In this document: in pieces, positions 17,492 through 30,400 of the stretch
How the letters are laid out: each line of letters opens with the position of its first letter
How positions within the stretch are numbered: the first letter of the stretch is position 1
Source: Caballeronia sordidicola
GTDB lineage: Bacteria; Pseudomonadota; Gammaproteobacteria; Burkholderiales; Burkholderiaceae
DNA: 64,000 nt
Assembly: GCF_002220365.1 (NCBI RefSeq)
Contig: NZ_MTHB01000111.1
Coordinates: 42,618 to 106,617 of the forward strand
Reading direction: 5' to 3'
Notes under the pieces: generated by a model
Database searches by the model: none
Seen by the model: the letters and a program-made list of their open reading frames with translations, nothing else
Told to the model about the DNA's origin: nothing
Translations under genes and position numbers: made by a program

Positions 17492-18799
17492 ATGAACACA
17501 CTTGCCCAGCAATCCGGTCTCGGTTCGCCGCACGTCGGACGCGGCCGTCTGGCGACGGCGAGCATGGTCGGCACGTCGCTAGAGTGGTACGACTTCACGA
17601 TCTACAACACGCTCGCCGCACTGGTTTTCAATCACCTGTTTTTCCCTTCCGTGGATCCGCTCGCGGGCACCATTCTCGCGTTCTCGACGTATGCGGTCGG
17701 GTATATCTCGCGGCCGCTTGGTGGCGTGATCTTCGGCAATCTGGGGGACCGCATCGGCCGTCGTGCCGTCCTGATGCTCACGCTCGTGCTGATGGGTATT
17801 ACCACGGCGCTGATGGGTTTCCTGCCGACGTACGCTGCCATCGGCATCTATAGCCCGATCCTGCTCGTCGCGTTGCGCTTTGTACAGGGCATCGCCCTCG
17901 GGGGCGAGTGGGCCGGGGCCGTGTTGTTATCGATTGAACACGGCGATCAAGACAAGCGAGGCCTGAGCGCGTCGTGGACACAGGTCGGGCCATCGTTCGG
18001 CACGCTGCTTGGCACGGGTCTCATCGCGCTCATCACGCTCGCGGTCTCCCCCGACGACTTCCTCGCCTGGGGCTGGCGTTTGCCGTTTATCGCCAGCATG
18101 CTGCTGGTGGTTTTTGGCCTGTGGGTGCGGCGCGGCGTCGATGAAACGCCGCAGTTCGAACAACTGAGCCACGCCCATGCAACGGCGAAGGTACCGGTCG
18201 TTGAAGTACTCACTCAGCACTGGCGGCGTCTGTTGATCGCGGGCGGTTCACGGATCGGATCGGACGTGCTGTACGCGTTGCTGGTCGTGTTCACGCTGAC
18301 CTATGTCACGACCGTTCTGCATCTCTCACGCACGACGGCGCTGACCGCCGTGCTGGTCGGTACCGCATGCAATGCGTTGAGCGTGCCGTTCTTCGGCGCG
18401 CTATCGGACCGGTTCGGGCGTCGGCCGGTCTATCTTGCGGGCGCGTTTGCCGCGCTTGTGTGGGCGTTCGTTTTCTTCGTGCTTGTCGATAGCGCGCAAC
18501 CGTGGCAGATCGTGCTCGCCGTCGTGGTGGGACTCGTGATCCATGCAGTGATGTACGGGCCGCAAGCCGCGTTCGTGACCGAGCAGTTTCCCACGCGCGT
18601 GCGTTATGCGGGATCGTCGCTCGCTTATACGCTCGCCGGCATTCTCGGCGGCGGCTTCGCGCCGCTCATCATCGTGAGCCTCTACAAGCACTACAACAGC
18701 TCGCTGGCGGTGTCGGTGTACGTGGCGGTTGCGGTGATTGTCACCGGTATTTCGTTGATCGTCGCGCGTGAGACCGCGCGCCGGCCGCTGGAAAACTAA
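17492..18799 (+). CDS. MFS transporter, metabolite:H+ symporter (MHS) family
   Basis: This 435-aa inner-membrane protein has twelve predicted helices. MHS hallmarks are the N-terminal SLEWYDFTIYNTLAA and GDRIGRRAVLM (motif A, loop 2-3), the RFVQGIALGGEWAGA helix 5 motif, and ALSDRFGRRPVYL between helices 8 and 9. Relatives import dicarboxylates, aromatic acids, betaines and similar organic acids by proton symport. The ATG at 17492 is chosen because the upstream 38 codons are Arg/Ser/Pro-rich and unlike MHS N-termini. It lies between the EthD-like and DUF2848 genes, so it probably takes up that operon's substrate. Confidence 0.9.
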   Translation: MNTLAQQSGLGSPHVGRGRLATASMVGTSLEWYDFTIYNTLAALVFNHLFFPSVDPLAGTILAFSTYAVGYISRPLGGVIFGNLGDRIGRRAVLMLTLVLMGITTALMGFLPTYAAIGIYSPILLVALRFVQGIALGGEWAGAVLLSIEHGDQDKRGLSASWTQVGPSFGTLLGTGLIALITLAVSPDDFLAWGWRLPFIASMLLVVFGLWVRRGVDETPQFEQLSHAHATAKVPVVEVLTQHWRRLLIAGGSRIGSDVLYALLVVFTLTYVTTVLHLSRTTALTAVLVGTACNALSVPFFGALSDRFGRRPVYLAGAFAALVWAFVFFVLVDSAQPWQIVLAVVVGLVIHAVMYGPQAAFVTEQFPTRVRYAGSSLAYTLAGILGGGFAPLIIVSLYKHYNSSLAVSVYVAVAVIVTGISLIVARETARRPLEN

Positions 18800-18856
18800 T
18801 GCGCTACCTGTATTCGCGGCGCGTTGCCGTGCCGCACTCACCTACTAAGCTCCCCA

Positions 18857-19558
18857 ATGACTACGCTTTCCTTCAATGTATTTCCCCTCGACGCAGCGGC
18901 TGTGTCGACCACGGCCAGCATAGATGACCTCGTGATCGCGGGCTGGGCAGGGCGCGATCACGCCGCAATCCAGGCGCATATCGATGAACTCGCGGCGCTT
19001 GGTGTAGCACCGCCATCGACTACGCCATGTTTCTATCGCTTGGCTGCCGGCCTGCTCACGCAGGACGAGACCATTGATGTACTCGGTGCGCACTCGGGCG
19101 GCGAAGTCGAATGCGTGCTGCTCGATAGTCCGCTTGGCACGCTGGTCGCTATTGGCTCCGATCATACGGACCGCGAAGTAGAGGCTTATGGCGTGGCGGT
19201 ATCGAAGCAGGTTTGCGCGAAACCGCTGGGCCGCGATGCATGGCTTTATGCCGATGTCGCCGCGCATTGGGATCAGTTGACCATGCGCTCGTGGTTGAGC
19301 GGTGCCGACGGTGAGCGTCGTCTTTATCAATCGGGTGCGGTGAACGGACTGCTTGAACCGGCTGATTTATGGCGCAGGTTCGCGGGTGGACCAGCACTGC
19401 CCGCGAAGAGCGCGATGTTCGGCGGTACGCTTTCTGTGCACGGCGCGATTGCGGCGATGTCCTCGGGCGATGTCTTCGAACTTGAGCTCCACGATCCGGT
19501 CCTCGGACGCACTTTGAAACATCGGTATTCGGTGGCTTCGCTGCCGGTTGTCGCCTGA
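18857..19558 (+). CDS. DUF2848 family protein
   Basis: This 233-aa protein, MTTLSFNVFPLD onward, matches the DUF2848 family by its overall pattern (VIAGWAGRDHAAIQAHIDELAALG; PPSTTPCFYR; SDHTDREVEAYG with a possible metal or catalytic HTDRE group; C-terminal GDVFELELHDPVLGR). Some of these features recall the fumarylacetoacetate-hydrolase fold, but no reaction is known to me. It is 57 nt after the transporter and 19 nt before the amidase, which points to a joint role in one pathway. Confidence 0.75.
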   Translation: MTTLSFNVFPLDAAAVSTTASIDDLVIAGWAGRDHAAIQAHIDELAALGVAPPSTTPCFYRLAAGLLTQDETIDVLGAHSGGEVECVLLDSPLGTLVAIGSDHTDREVEAYGVAVSKQVCAKPLGRDAWLYADVAAHWDQLTMRSWLSGADGERRLYQSGAVNGLLEPADLWRRFAGGPALPAKSAMFGGTLSVHGAIAAMSSGDVFELELHDPVLGRTLKHRYSVASLPVVA

Positions 19559-19577
19559 CTTTTACTGGTTATTTTCC

Positions 19578-20933
19578 ATGACGCTTTTCGCTCCCAAGAC
19601 TCTGCTCGCCGACCTCGCCGCCATGCTTGACGCAGGCACTACGACCTCTCGCGAACTGACCGAAACCGCGTTGGCGCGAATCGCTGCCGATGGCGGAAAT
19701 GGCTGCGCCGCGTTCTGTTTCGTCGATGCCGACGGCGCCCGTCGCCAAGCTGATGCCCTCGATACACTGCGCCGCGCCGGCACGCGCCTTTCACCGCTCG
19801 CGGGTGTGCCGGTATCGATAAAGGATCTCTTCGATGTACAAGGCCAGCCGACCCGCGCCGGTTCCCGCGTCCTCGCCGATGCTGCGCCTGCTCGCGCCGA
19901 CGCGCCCGCGATCGCCCGGCTGAGGCGGGCCGGCGCGGTGCTGATTGGGCGCACGAACATGAGCGAGTTCGCATTCTCAGGGCTGGGTCTCAATCCGCAC
20001 TACGGCACGCCCGCGTCGCCGTGGCGCCGTAGCGAACGACATGTGGCGGGAGGGTCATCGTCGGGGGCGGCTGTCTCGGTGGCTGACGGCATGGCGGCAG
20101 CGGGCCTTGGCAGCGACACAGGCGGATCGCTGCGGATTCCTGCCGCGTTCTGTGGGCTCACAGGTTTTAAACCGAGCGCGGGACGTGTGCCGACTGAGGG
20201 CGTGGTGCCGCTGTCGCCTACGCTCGATGTCGTCGGCGCCATTGCGCCAAGCGTCGCGTGCTGCGCGTTGATGGATGGTGTGCTCTCGGGTGCATCGTTC
20301 GACGCAAGACGGCCGCTTGCGGGCGCGCGGTTCGCGGTGTTACGCAACTATGTGATGGACGGTATCGAGCCGGAAGTCGCGCGGACCTATGAAGCGGCGT
20401 TGGACAAGCTTGCTCAAGCCGGCGCTCTGCTCACAGAAGTCCGTTTCGCACCGCTCGATTCGCTGCCTGCGATCAACACGTTTGGCTTCTCGCCGATAGA
20501 AGCGTTTGCTGCTCATCGCTCGCGGTTGGGATCTCAGGCCGATGCGTACGACCGGCGCGTGCTGGCACGGATCAGGCGAGGCGAGGCGGCATCGGCGGCG
20601 GATTACCTCGATCTGCTCGCGGCGCGGCGCAGGACCATCGCGGCGGCTCGGCAGTTCTTCGCCGGGTTCGATGCGTTCGTCATGCCGACCGTTCCTGTCG
20701 CGCCGCCAGCGATTGCCGCGCTTGAAGCCGATGACGCCGCGTTCGCCGCAGCCAACGCGCTCGTGCTGCGCAATCCAAGCGTGGTGAATTTTCTCGATGG
20801 CTGCGCGGTTTCAGTGCCTTGCCACAGAGAGGGGGATGTGCCGGTGGGGTTGAGCATCGGTGGATTTCATGGTCAGGACGAGATGATTCTCGCGCTGGCG
20901 GGAGCGGTGGAATGCGGCGTGTCCAGATCCTGA
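19578..20933 (+). CDS. Amidase-signature hydrolase
   Basis: This 451-aa protein of the amidase signature family cleaves C-N bonds of amides, ureides or carbamates. The Ser-cisSer-Lys triad is visible: Lys82 in VSIKDLFD, cis-Ser near residue 161 in AGGSSSGAAVS, and nucleophile Ser184 in DTGGSLRIPAAFCG. The C-terminal half carries the usual NFLDGCAVSVPC element. The length is typical. Coupled with DUF2848, an MHS importer and an EthD-like protein, it suggests degradation of a cyclic or linear amide. The substrate cannot be read from the sequence. Confidence 0.88.
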   Translation: MTLFAPKTLLADLAAMLDAGTTTSRELTETALARIAADGGNGCAAFCFVDADGARRQADALDTLRRAGTRLSPLAGVPVSIKDLFDVQGQPTRAGSRVLADAAPARADAPAIARLRRAGAVLIGRTNMSEFAFSGLGLNPHYGTPASPWRRSERHVAGGSSSGAAVSVADGMAAAGLGSDTGGSLRIPAAFCGLTGFKPSAGRVPTEGVVPLSPTLDVVGAIAPSVACCALMDGVLSGASFDARRPLAGARFAVLRNYVMDGIEPEVARTYEAALDKLAQAGALLTEVRFAPLDSLPAINTFGFSPIEAFAAHRSRLGSQADAYDRRVLARIRRGEAASAADYLDLLAARRRTIAAARQFFAGFDAFVMPTVPVAPPAIAALEADDAAFAAANALVLRNPSVVNFLDGCAVSVPCHREGDVPVGLSIGGFHGQDEMILALAGAVECGVSRS

Positions 20934-21402
20934 AGGCGCGCTGCCAGTCGGCGCTGGCGCAGCCTGCCGAAATATGGCGCAGCGGGCGAGCTGGCCTGCG
21001 CCTGCCTGCGCGTTCAGGCCAGCAGCGACATGATGTGCATCGAAGATAACGACGGCGCGATCACCATGGCGGCGGTCAAACGGCTCTCGAAGGAGCGACT
21101 TCGTCAATGGTGATCCAGTAGGCAAGATCATCCGCGGCGACGGCTTCCTGCGTGGACTTGAACGGGCGGCAGTATGAGAGGTATATGGCTAACGCGCCGT
21201 CGTGACGTTTGGTTCTTTACCGCTCCTTGCGGTTTTTTTTCGCCCGTTAAATCCACCTCATCCTTGGAAATTTCCCATAAGAAAAATCCGATTTCATCAG
21301 ATCCGTTGTTTTCGGCTCAAGCCGATAGTTAGGTTTAACCGGTGTAGTTCATCTGGCGTTATTTTGCTGGTCGTTAAAGATTAGCAATACAAACGAGACC
21401 AG
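20934..21402. other. Intergenic region between the amidase operon and cdiA
   Basis: This 469-nt stretch has no convincing gene. A short minus-strand frame around 21080-21180 (ending in DLAYWITIDEVAPSRAV) looks like the end of a decayed gene but is not recognised. A terminator lies at 21219-21240, and the last about 160 nt are A+T-rich and must hold the cdiA promoter; GAGACC precedes the cdiA start. Confidence 0.5.
21219..21240 (+). terminator. Rho-independent terminator upstream of cdiA
   Basis: ACCGC and GCGGT form a short stem around TCCTT, followed by eight T residues. It would end transcription from the amidase operon before cdiA. Confidence 0.65.
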
Positions 21403-24400
21403 ATGAACAAGAATAACTATCGGCTGGTATTTAGTCGACTGAGAAACATGCTTGTTGCCGTCGAGGAAACCGCCGCGGCGACGGGTAAGGACGCAGCACA
21501 GAGTTCGGTACGCAGCAAAAAATCACTGAGTGTGATTTTTACGCTGCGGCAAATCGCATTCGCGACCCTTGCATTGCTCGGTCTGCTGCCCTCGTGGTCA
21601 GGCGCGCAGATCGTTGCCGGTGGTGCACACGCGCCGGGCGTCATCGCCACGCAAAACGGTCTGCCGCAGGTCAACATCAACCGGCCATCGGGCGCCGGTG
21701 TCTCGATGAATACGTATGGCCGGTTCGATGTACAGAAGAACGGCGCCATTCTGAACAACTCGCCGACCATCGTGCAGACGCAGCAGGCCGGCATGATTAA
21801 CGGCAATCCGAACTTCGGCCCCGGTCAGTCCGCGCGTGTCATTGTCAACCAGGTGAACAGCAACGCCGCGAGCCAGATCAATGGCCGCGTTGAAGTTGCA
21901 GGGCAACGGGCCGAGGTGGTGATCGCCAACGGGAGCGGGATTTCCGTGAATGGTGGCGGCTTCATCAACACGTCGCGCGCGGTCCTGACGACCGGCACGC
22001 CGAACTTCGCGCCCGATGGCTCGCTCTCGGGCTTTAACGTGACGCGCGGCACCATCAGCGTCCAGGGCGCGGGACTGAACGCAGCGGATATCGATCAGGT
22101 GGATCTCATCGCGCGTGCGGTGCAGGCGAACGCGGCGATCTACGCAAAGAACCTGAATGTCGTGACCGGTGCGAACAGCATCGACCATGACACGCTCAAT
22201 GCAACGCCCATCGCAGGCGATGGTCCGGCGCCGGGCGTTTCCATCGACGTAAGCCAGCTTGGCGGTATGTATGCGAACCGTATCGTGCTCGTCGGTACAG
22301 AAAACGGCGTCGGCGTGTCCACCAACGGTGTACTGGCCGCGCAGTCGGGTGACCTGACACTGACCACGCAGGGCAAGCTGATACTCGCGGGACAGACAAA
22401 CGCGAGCGGCAACCTTGTCCTGTCCGTGCGTGACGGGATCGATAACAGCGGGACGGCCTACGCGCAACAGAATGTCACGGCGAACACATTGGGCGCGCTG
22501 ACGAACGGCGGTGTGCTTGCCGCGCAGCAGAACACGAGCGTCAATGCTGGCAGCGTGGCATCGACGGGCACGCTTGGCGCGGGCGTGAATAGCGACGGTA
22601 CGATTGCCAATGCGGGCGACCTGTCGGTGCTTGCGAGCGGCGCGCTCACGGCAACTGGGAAAAACGAAGGCGGCGGCAACACGAACATCGCCGGCGCGTC
22701 GATCAATCTGGCGGGTAGCAACACGTCGGCGAACGGCATGCTGGCACTGAGTGCGAACGGCGGCGATCTGAACTTGTCGGGTGCAACCACGACAGCGGGC
22801 GGCGCGCTCATCGCGAACACCGCAGGCACGCTTGTCAATGACGGCGGCAACCTGTCGGGCGAATCACTTCAGGTGGCGGCGGCGAACGTGTCGAACCGCA
22901 ACGGCCAGCTCGTCTCAGGGAGCACGCTCAACGTCTCGGCTGCAAGTGACTTGTCAAATCAGGGCGGCACGATGCAGTCGGCGGGCGCGCTGGCTGTCAA
23001 CGCCGGTTCACTCGACAATACCGGGGGCCGCATTGTGTCGCTCAATGGCGACGGGATAACGCTCACGACCACGAGCGCGCTTGTCAACGGCAACGGCGGA
23101 TCCATCGGCACGAACGGCGTGCTGGATCTCAGCGCGAGCACACTCTCGAACCAGGGGCAGTTAAGCGCTGCGACGAATGCAACGGTGCGCGCGCAGGCCA
23201 TCGATAACCGCGCGGGCAGCATCGTCGCAGGCAACGTCCTCAATGTCACCTCGACCGGCGCATTGAACAACCGGAGCGGCACGCTCTCAGGTACAGCGAC
23301 GACCGTATCGGGTTCATCGATTGATAACACCAATGGCGACATTGACGGCGACTCGCTTGCGCTCTTGGCTTCCGGCGACCTCGTCAATCGCGGCGGCAAG
23401 CTCACGCAATACGGCACTGCCAATCAGACGATTCAAGCAGGTGGCGCGCTCGATAACACCGAAGGCACCATCGCATCCAACGCGTCGAACCTGATGCTCA
23501 ACGCTCAAAGCATCACCAACGATCACGGCACGATCCAGCATGCAGGCACGGGCGCGCTTTCCTTGAAGACGGCGGGCGCCGTGTCGAACGTATCGGGCAA
23601 TGTGCTGAGCAACGGCGCGCTCGCCATCCAGTCCGAAGGCGCGGTGGACAACCAGTGGGGCACGGCGCAGGCAGCACATCGCGTGACGCTTAGTGGCTCA
23701 TCGCTCGACAACACCGGAGGCCGCATCGTATCGCTCAATGGCGACGGGATGCGTGTCACGACGCAAGGCGCGCTCGTCAATGGCACGGGCGGCACCATCG
23801 GTACGAACGGGGCGCTGGACCTCGATGCGGGCACACTCGTGAACCAGTGGCAGATCAGCGCGGCGAAAGATGCGACAGTTCATGCGCAAAGCATCGACAA
23901 TCATGCGGGCAGCATCACAGCGGGTGGCGGGCTCAACGCGTCGTCGAATGGTGCGCTGAACAACCAAAGCGGCACGCTTTCTGGTGCGGGGACGACCGTC
24001 TCGGCGGGTTCAATCGACAACACCAACGGCGCCATCGACGGCGATGCGCTTGCCCTCTCGATCTCGGGCGACCTCGTCAACCGCGACGGCGCGCTCACGC
24101 AGTACGGCACCACCGACCAGACGATTCAAGTAGGCGGCGCGCTCGACAATACAAGCGGCACGTTCGCGACCAACGCAAACAACTTGAGCGTGTCCGCGCA
24201 ATCGATCACTAACGACCACGGCACGATCCAGCATGCAGGCACGGGCGCGCTTTCTCTGAACGCGGTTGACGTAATGTCGAACGTTGGGGGCAGCGCTCAG
24301 ACGAACGGCACGCTTGCGGTGAAGGCCGCAAGCCTCGACAACACGTCTGGCACACTTCTGGCCATGCAGGCAGCGCAAGTGAATGCGGTCTCGGGCATCG

Positions 24401-27400
24401 TCAATCGCGACGGTTCGCTTTATGGCGGCAACGGTCTTGCGCTATCGACGCAAGGTGACATCGACAACACGCGCGGCTCGACGCAGAGCTCGGGCGATCT
24501 GAGCGTCAACGCGGGCGGCACGATCACGAATGCCCAAGGCACGATCAGCGCCAACGGTGCGCACGGCACGACCAACGTGACGGCGACGAGCATCGATAAT
24601 TCAGGCGCAAAGCTGACTAACGCGGGCGACGGCGCGACCACGATCAGCGCGTCCGATGTGATGAACACAAGTGGCACGCTCGGCGGCAATGGCGACGTGA
24701 CGGTGAACGCGCAGACGCTTGAGAATGACGCGGGCGCGAACCTCGTCGCGGGAGGAGCAGCGAACCTGAACGTCACGCAATGGCTAAACAACGCGGGCGG
24801 CACGCTCTTCGGCGGTACGGCGCTGAACCTGAACCAGGTGAATGCTGCCGTCATCAACGACGGCGGCGCGATGCTCGGCGGCCTGGACGTGTCGGTGAAT
24901 GTCGCATCGATGTCAAATACGGGCGGCGCGATCCGCGCGAACCGGGATATTGCGGTGAGTGGGGCTGTATCGGGCGATGGCGACATGATCGCGGGCCGCG
25001 ATCTGGCGCTCGACGTGACAGGCGACTATACCAACGACGCGGCCAACAACCTGCACGCAGACGGCGACATGCGCGTGAGCGCCACCGGCACGCTCACCAA
25101 TACCGGTACGCTGTCCGCGAACGGGGCGCTGATGGCATCCGGCGCGAACGTGGTGAACATGGCGGATGGCAATATCAATTCGTCGTCCACGACTATCAAC
25201 GCAACGAATACGATCACCAACACTGGCCGAATCGAAGGCGATACCGTCACAACAAACAGTGCGACGCTTGCCAACACTGGCGCGATTATCGGCAACGATG
25301 TGACGCTCAACGCCGCCGACATGGCGAACACCGGGGCTGCTGCGGTGATCGCAGGCGCGAACAGCGTCCACCTCTATACGTCGGATACCGTCACGAACGC
25401 CGATGGCGCGTTGATCTACAGCCTGGGCAATCTGGAGATCGCCAAGGACGGCACGCGCGATGCCTCCGGCATGCTCGCGAACCAGACCGGTACGCTCACG
25501 AACAGGGCGGCGAGCATTGAGGCGGAAGGCGACATCGATATTGCCGCGCGCACGCTCAACAACGTGCGTACCGGTGTCGTTACCGAGGCGGGAACGCCGC
25601 AGAATGCAGGCTCGACCACACTGACCCTGTGGACCGCAGGCCTGTCCGCTGGCAGCATGGGGTACTACTACAGTCTGCTTTATTCCGGATGGCGCTGGAG
25701 CGATGGTGCAATTGGCACTGGCGTGATCGGACACTTGATGATGCCGATCACTGTTCAGGTTCCCGCCTCGCAGGTGACAAACCTCGACACGTACGCGCAG
25801 ACGTTCTCGCTCACGACGCCCCTCACCGACGATTACCGGTTCACAGCCCTTGCGGAAGAGGTGCAGACGCGCACTATCACGAACAATCCGGTGCAGTATT
25901 ACCAGAGCCTCACGGACAACGGCAACGGCACCTACTCGGTCACTTTCTGGCCGGACTTCGACCCGAACAAGAACATCCGGCCCGATCAGGTCAGGGTGAA
26001 TGATGCCCTCGGCAATGACAACCACGATTACGTGGAAATGCAGCACACGACGCAGACGACGACCACGACTGACCAGCTCGTGAGCGCGGGCAACGCTGCA
26101 ACGATCCAGGCACAGTGCGCAATTCGCATCAACGCGGACCACGGCAGCATCAACAACGGCTCGTCGACGATGGCCGCAGGCGGTGATCTAGTGCGTCGCG
26201 CAATAGGCGGCAGCGTGGATGACACGGGCACGGTATTGCAGCAAACGAGCATCGAAACCGCCATGTCCGATTGGTACTGGCATCAAAAGACCGGTGGCGA
26301 CAACGATTACAAGACCAACGTGTCGGACGGCATCTCGCAGACAACCACGACTGTCGATGCCCTGCCCGCGATTGCCACGTCGAACCAGACGGTGCAGACC
26401 GACGCGCAGACCATCAGCATCAACTCGGTGAACCGCCAGGGGCAGACCGTGAACGGCTCGGGCGTGACGGGTGGCAGCGCCGATGGCACGCAGCTCGGCG
26501 GGATCAGCGGCCAAAGTAGCAGTGCTAGCGTGAGTGGCACGCAGACTGGCAGCGTGAGTGGTCAGCGCAGCAATCCACAGACGGTTGGTGGCGCAAGCGG
26601 CGGCATTGCGAATCTGAAGCTGCCGGTGAGCGGCCTGTACACCTACAACACCGCGCCCGATGCAACGTACCTCGTCGTCACCGATCCGCGCTTCACGCAG
26701 TATTCGAACTTCATCAGCAGCGACTACATGTTGGGTCAGTTGGGCCTCGACCCGTCGAAGACCGAGAAGCGCCTGGGCGATGGACTCTATGAGCAAACCC
26801 TGATCCGTAACCAGATCACCCAACTGACCGGTCGCACGTTTCTCACGGGCTACGCAAGCAATCTGGATGAATACACAGCGCTGATGAATAGCGGTGTCGC
26901 GTATGCGAAGGAGTTTGGGCTACAGCCGGGTTTGGCGCTCACGCCCGCGCAGATGCAGCAACTGACAACCGACATGGTGTGGCTCGTGTCGCAGGACGCG
27001 ACGCTACCGGACGGCTCGCACCAGACGGTGCTCGCGCCCCAGTTGTACCTGGCGCAGTCCAGCACGGTCGATCTGACGCACAGCGGCGCGCTGGTCGCGG
27101 GCAACGCGGTCAATTTGAACGCAAGCGGCGACGTGACCAACAGCGGCCACGTGTCAAGCAATCTTGCGACGACGATCATCGGTAATAGCGTCGTCAATAG
27201 CGGTGTGATCGGCAGCAGCGGCATGACGGCAGTGGTTGCGGTCCAGGATGTACGCAACACGAGCGGTCGCATCGGCGGCGGTGATGTCGTCGTGCAGGCT
27301 GGACGGGATGTCATCAACGAGACGCAGACCTATGGGGTGTCGAAAGACTTCCGCTCTGATTCGCTTGACGCACGAGTGACGGGAACGGGCATCGATGCCA

Positions 27401-30400
27401 TCGGCACGATCTCTGCAACGGGGAACGCCGCCGTCATCGCGGGCCGTGACGTGAATTTAAATGGTGCGCTGATCCAGAGCGGGGGCGATGCAGCCATCGC
27501 AACCGGACGCGATCTGAATCTCGGTACGACGACGCTCATCGCCACAAGAGACGTGCATACGCGCGACGCCCTGAACGGCAGTCACGACGAAGCGACGCAG
27601 AACCTGGGCAGCGCCATCGTGGCGGGCGGCAGTCTTGCCACGGTGTCGGGACGCGATACAACGCTCACCGATGCGACGGTGAGAGCGAACGGTGACGCGA
27701 CGATTATCGCGGGCGGCAACCTGTCGGTCACGGCGGCGAAGGATACGCAGACCCATAACGAACAGTCGATGGGTGGCAAGCAGGCGCAGCACATTAGTTC
27801 GAGTTATGACGAAGCCATACAGGGTTCGAACGTCAGTGCCGGAGGCAACGTGACGCTTGCAGCCGGACAGAATGGCGGCGGCAATCTTGCTGTGCTCGGC
27901 TCGACGGTCGCGACGGATGCGGGCGGCGGCGGTGTGAAGCTCGTTTCAACGGGTGATGTCACGATTGGCAGCGTGAGCGAAACGCACGATGCACGGAGCT
28001 GGTCACATAACGAACACACCGGTTTCCTGTCGAAAGAAACGGTGAACGACGCGGCCAGTTCGCATCAAGTGATCGCGAACGGCTCGACGGTATCGGGCGA
28101 TACGATCACGGGTGCAGCCGGTCACGACATGGCGATCAGCGGTTCGACAGTCGCGGCAACGCATGATGTGACGCTCGCGGCGGGGAACAACCTGACGATC
28201 AACACGACGCAGGACACGAGCGACAGCAGCACATTCCACGAGGAGAAGAAGTCAGGCTTCGGCACTTCGGGCGGTATCGGTATCTCGTACGGCAAGGTTG
28301 ATCAGAAGGACACGACGCACGACAGTTCGGTGCTGCAGAACGGCAGTCTTATCGGCAGCACCAACGGCAGCGTGAACCTGTCGGCAGGTGCAGGCTTGCA
28401 CGTCACCGGTAGCGACATCATCGCCGCGCAGAACGTCACGGGCACGGGTTCGAACGTGACCGTCGACGCGGCTACTGGTACTGCCCATCAGGACGAGACG
28501 CATGAAGTCAGCAAGAGTGGATTTACCCTTGCGCTCAAGGCTCCGGTGCTTGACGCGCTCTCGAACACGGTTGACCAGGCGCGTGGTGTGAATCGCAGCC
28601 AGGATGATCGCGCAGCGGCACTGCACGGCATGGCAGTGGCGAGCGGTGCGATTGATGCGTATGGTGCGGCAGGCCCCGCACTCGCCGACATTGCCAGCGG
28701 CAAGAAGCCGGAAGGCAAAATCGAACTCAGCTATGGCAGCAGCCACAGCAAGGACACGTTCATCGAGGATTCGGTAACGAGCCGGGGTTCGAACATTAGC
28801 GCAGGCGCAACGGCCGCATTCGTGGCGACCGGAAACGGTACACCGGGAAGCGGCAACGTGACCATCGCGGGTTCGGACGTGAATGCAAACAACGTGATTC
28901 TGGCGGCGAAGAACCAGGTCAATCTCGTGAACACGACCGATACGGATTCGACGCGCAGCATGAATCAGTCGAGCAGCGCGAGCGTGGGTATCTCGTATGG
29001 CACGCAGGGCTTTGGTGTCGATGCGTCGGGGTCCAAAGCGCAGGGCAACGGCAATAACGATGCCGCCATGCAGAACAACACGCATGTGACGGCGGCGAAC
29101 TCAGCGACGATCATCTCGGGGGGCGACACCAACATCATCGGCGCGAACGTGAGCGGCAAACAGGTGAACGCCGACATCGGCGGCAATCTGAACATCGCGA
29201 GCGTGCAGGACACCATGACAACTGCCGCGCATCAGGAAAGCACAGGCGGCGGATTCGCCATCAGTCAGGGCGGTGGAAGCGCGAGTTTCAGCCACACAAA
29301 CGCGAATGCGAACGGCAGCTATGCGGGCGTTGAAGAACAGGCGGGCATTCGTGCGGGCAGCGACGGCTTCAATATCAGCGTCAAGGGGAACACGGGCTTG
29401 CGCGGCGCAGTGATCGCAAGTGATGCCGATGCATCGAAGAACAATCTGTCCACGGGGACGCTAACCTTCAGCGATATCCAGAATCAGTCGAGCTACGATG
29501 CACACTCGGGTGGTTTCAGTGCGGGCGTAACGACCGGCGATGGCGGCGCTAACTACAGCACCCATGGCAATGCCTCGGGCAAGAATGCAGGCGGCGGCTC
29601 GCCGATGTTGAGTCAAGACGATAGTGGCAGCGATAGCGCAACCACGCGCAGCGGCATCAGTGCGGGCACGATCAGTGTCACCGACGCAGCACATCAGACG
29701 CAAGACATCGCAAGTCTGAACCGCGACACGTCGAATACGAACGGCACAGTCGCCAAATTGCCGGACGTGAACAATCTGCTCGACCGTCAAGCGGACATGA
29801 TGGCGGCGGCCAGCGCTGCGGGTGAAGCGGTGTCGCGGCGCATTGGTGACTTCGCAAAGTCGAAGTACGACGAGGCGCAGGCGAACGGCGATCAGGCTGG
29901 TATGGACGCGTGGAAGGAAGGTGGCACGGCACGCGCGGAAATGCAGGCAGCAGGCGCGGCCCTTGTGACCGGTCTTGCGGGCGGAAACGCGCTTGGCGGT
30001 GCAGCGGGCGCTGGGATCGCGTCGATTGCTGCGGGCAAGCTCAATGATCTGAGTGGCGCTATCGCTGGGTCGAACCCGACTGGCAGCTCGGATATGAACA
30101 CCGCGCTGGGCAACATTGTGGCGAACGTGGTCGCTACGGGCGCGGGTGCAGCGGTGGGCGGCAATGCAGGCGCGTTCGAAGGCTATAACGTTGACCGCTT
30201 CAACAGACAACTTCACCCCGACGAAAACCAGGCAATCAAAAATCTGGCTAACGGGGACGCCGATAAAGATCACCGTCTGGAAGCGGCTGGATGCGCTTTG
30301 GTTCACTGTGCGGCGGAATTTGCGCCGGGTACGACGGACTACGCCAAGTATTCAGCGCTGGAGGCGGAAGGTGCAGGCTACACCACCGAACAGGCTCAGT

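Noticed and set aside
20934..21180. Minus-strand gene upstream of cdiA
   Set aside because: Only a short unrecognised fragment with no start; kept as a note in the intergenic entry.
24913..29085. Several long minus-strand frames inside cdiA
   Set aside because: High-GC repetitive coding DNA leaves antisense frames open; no start signals and Arg/Val/His-rich products.
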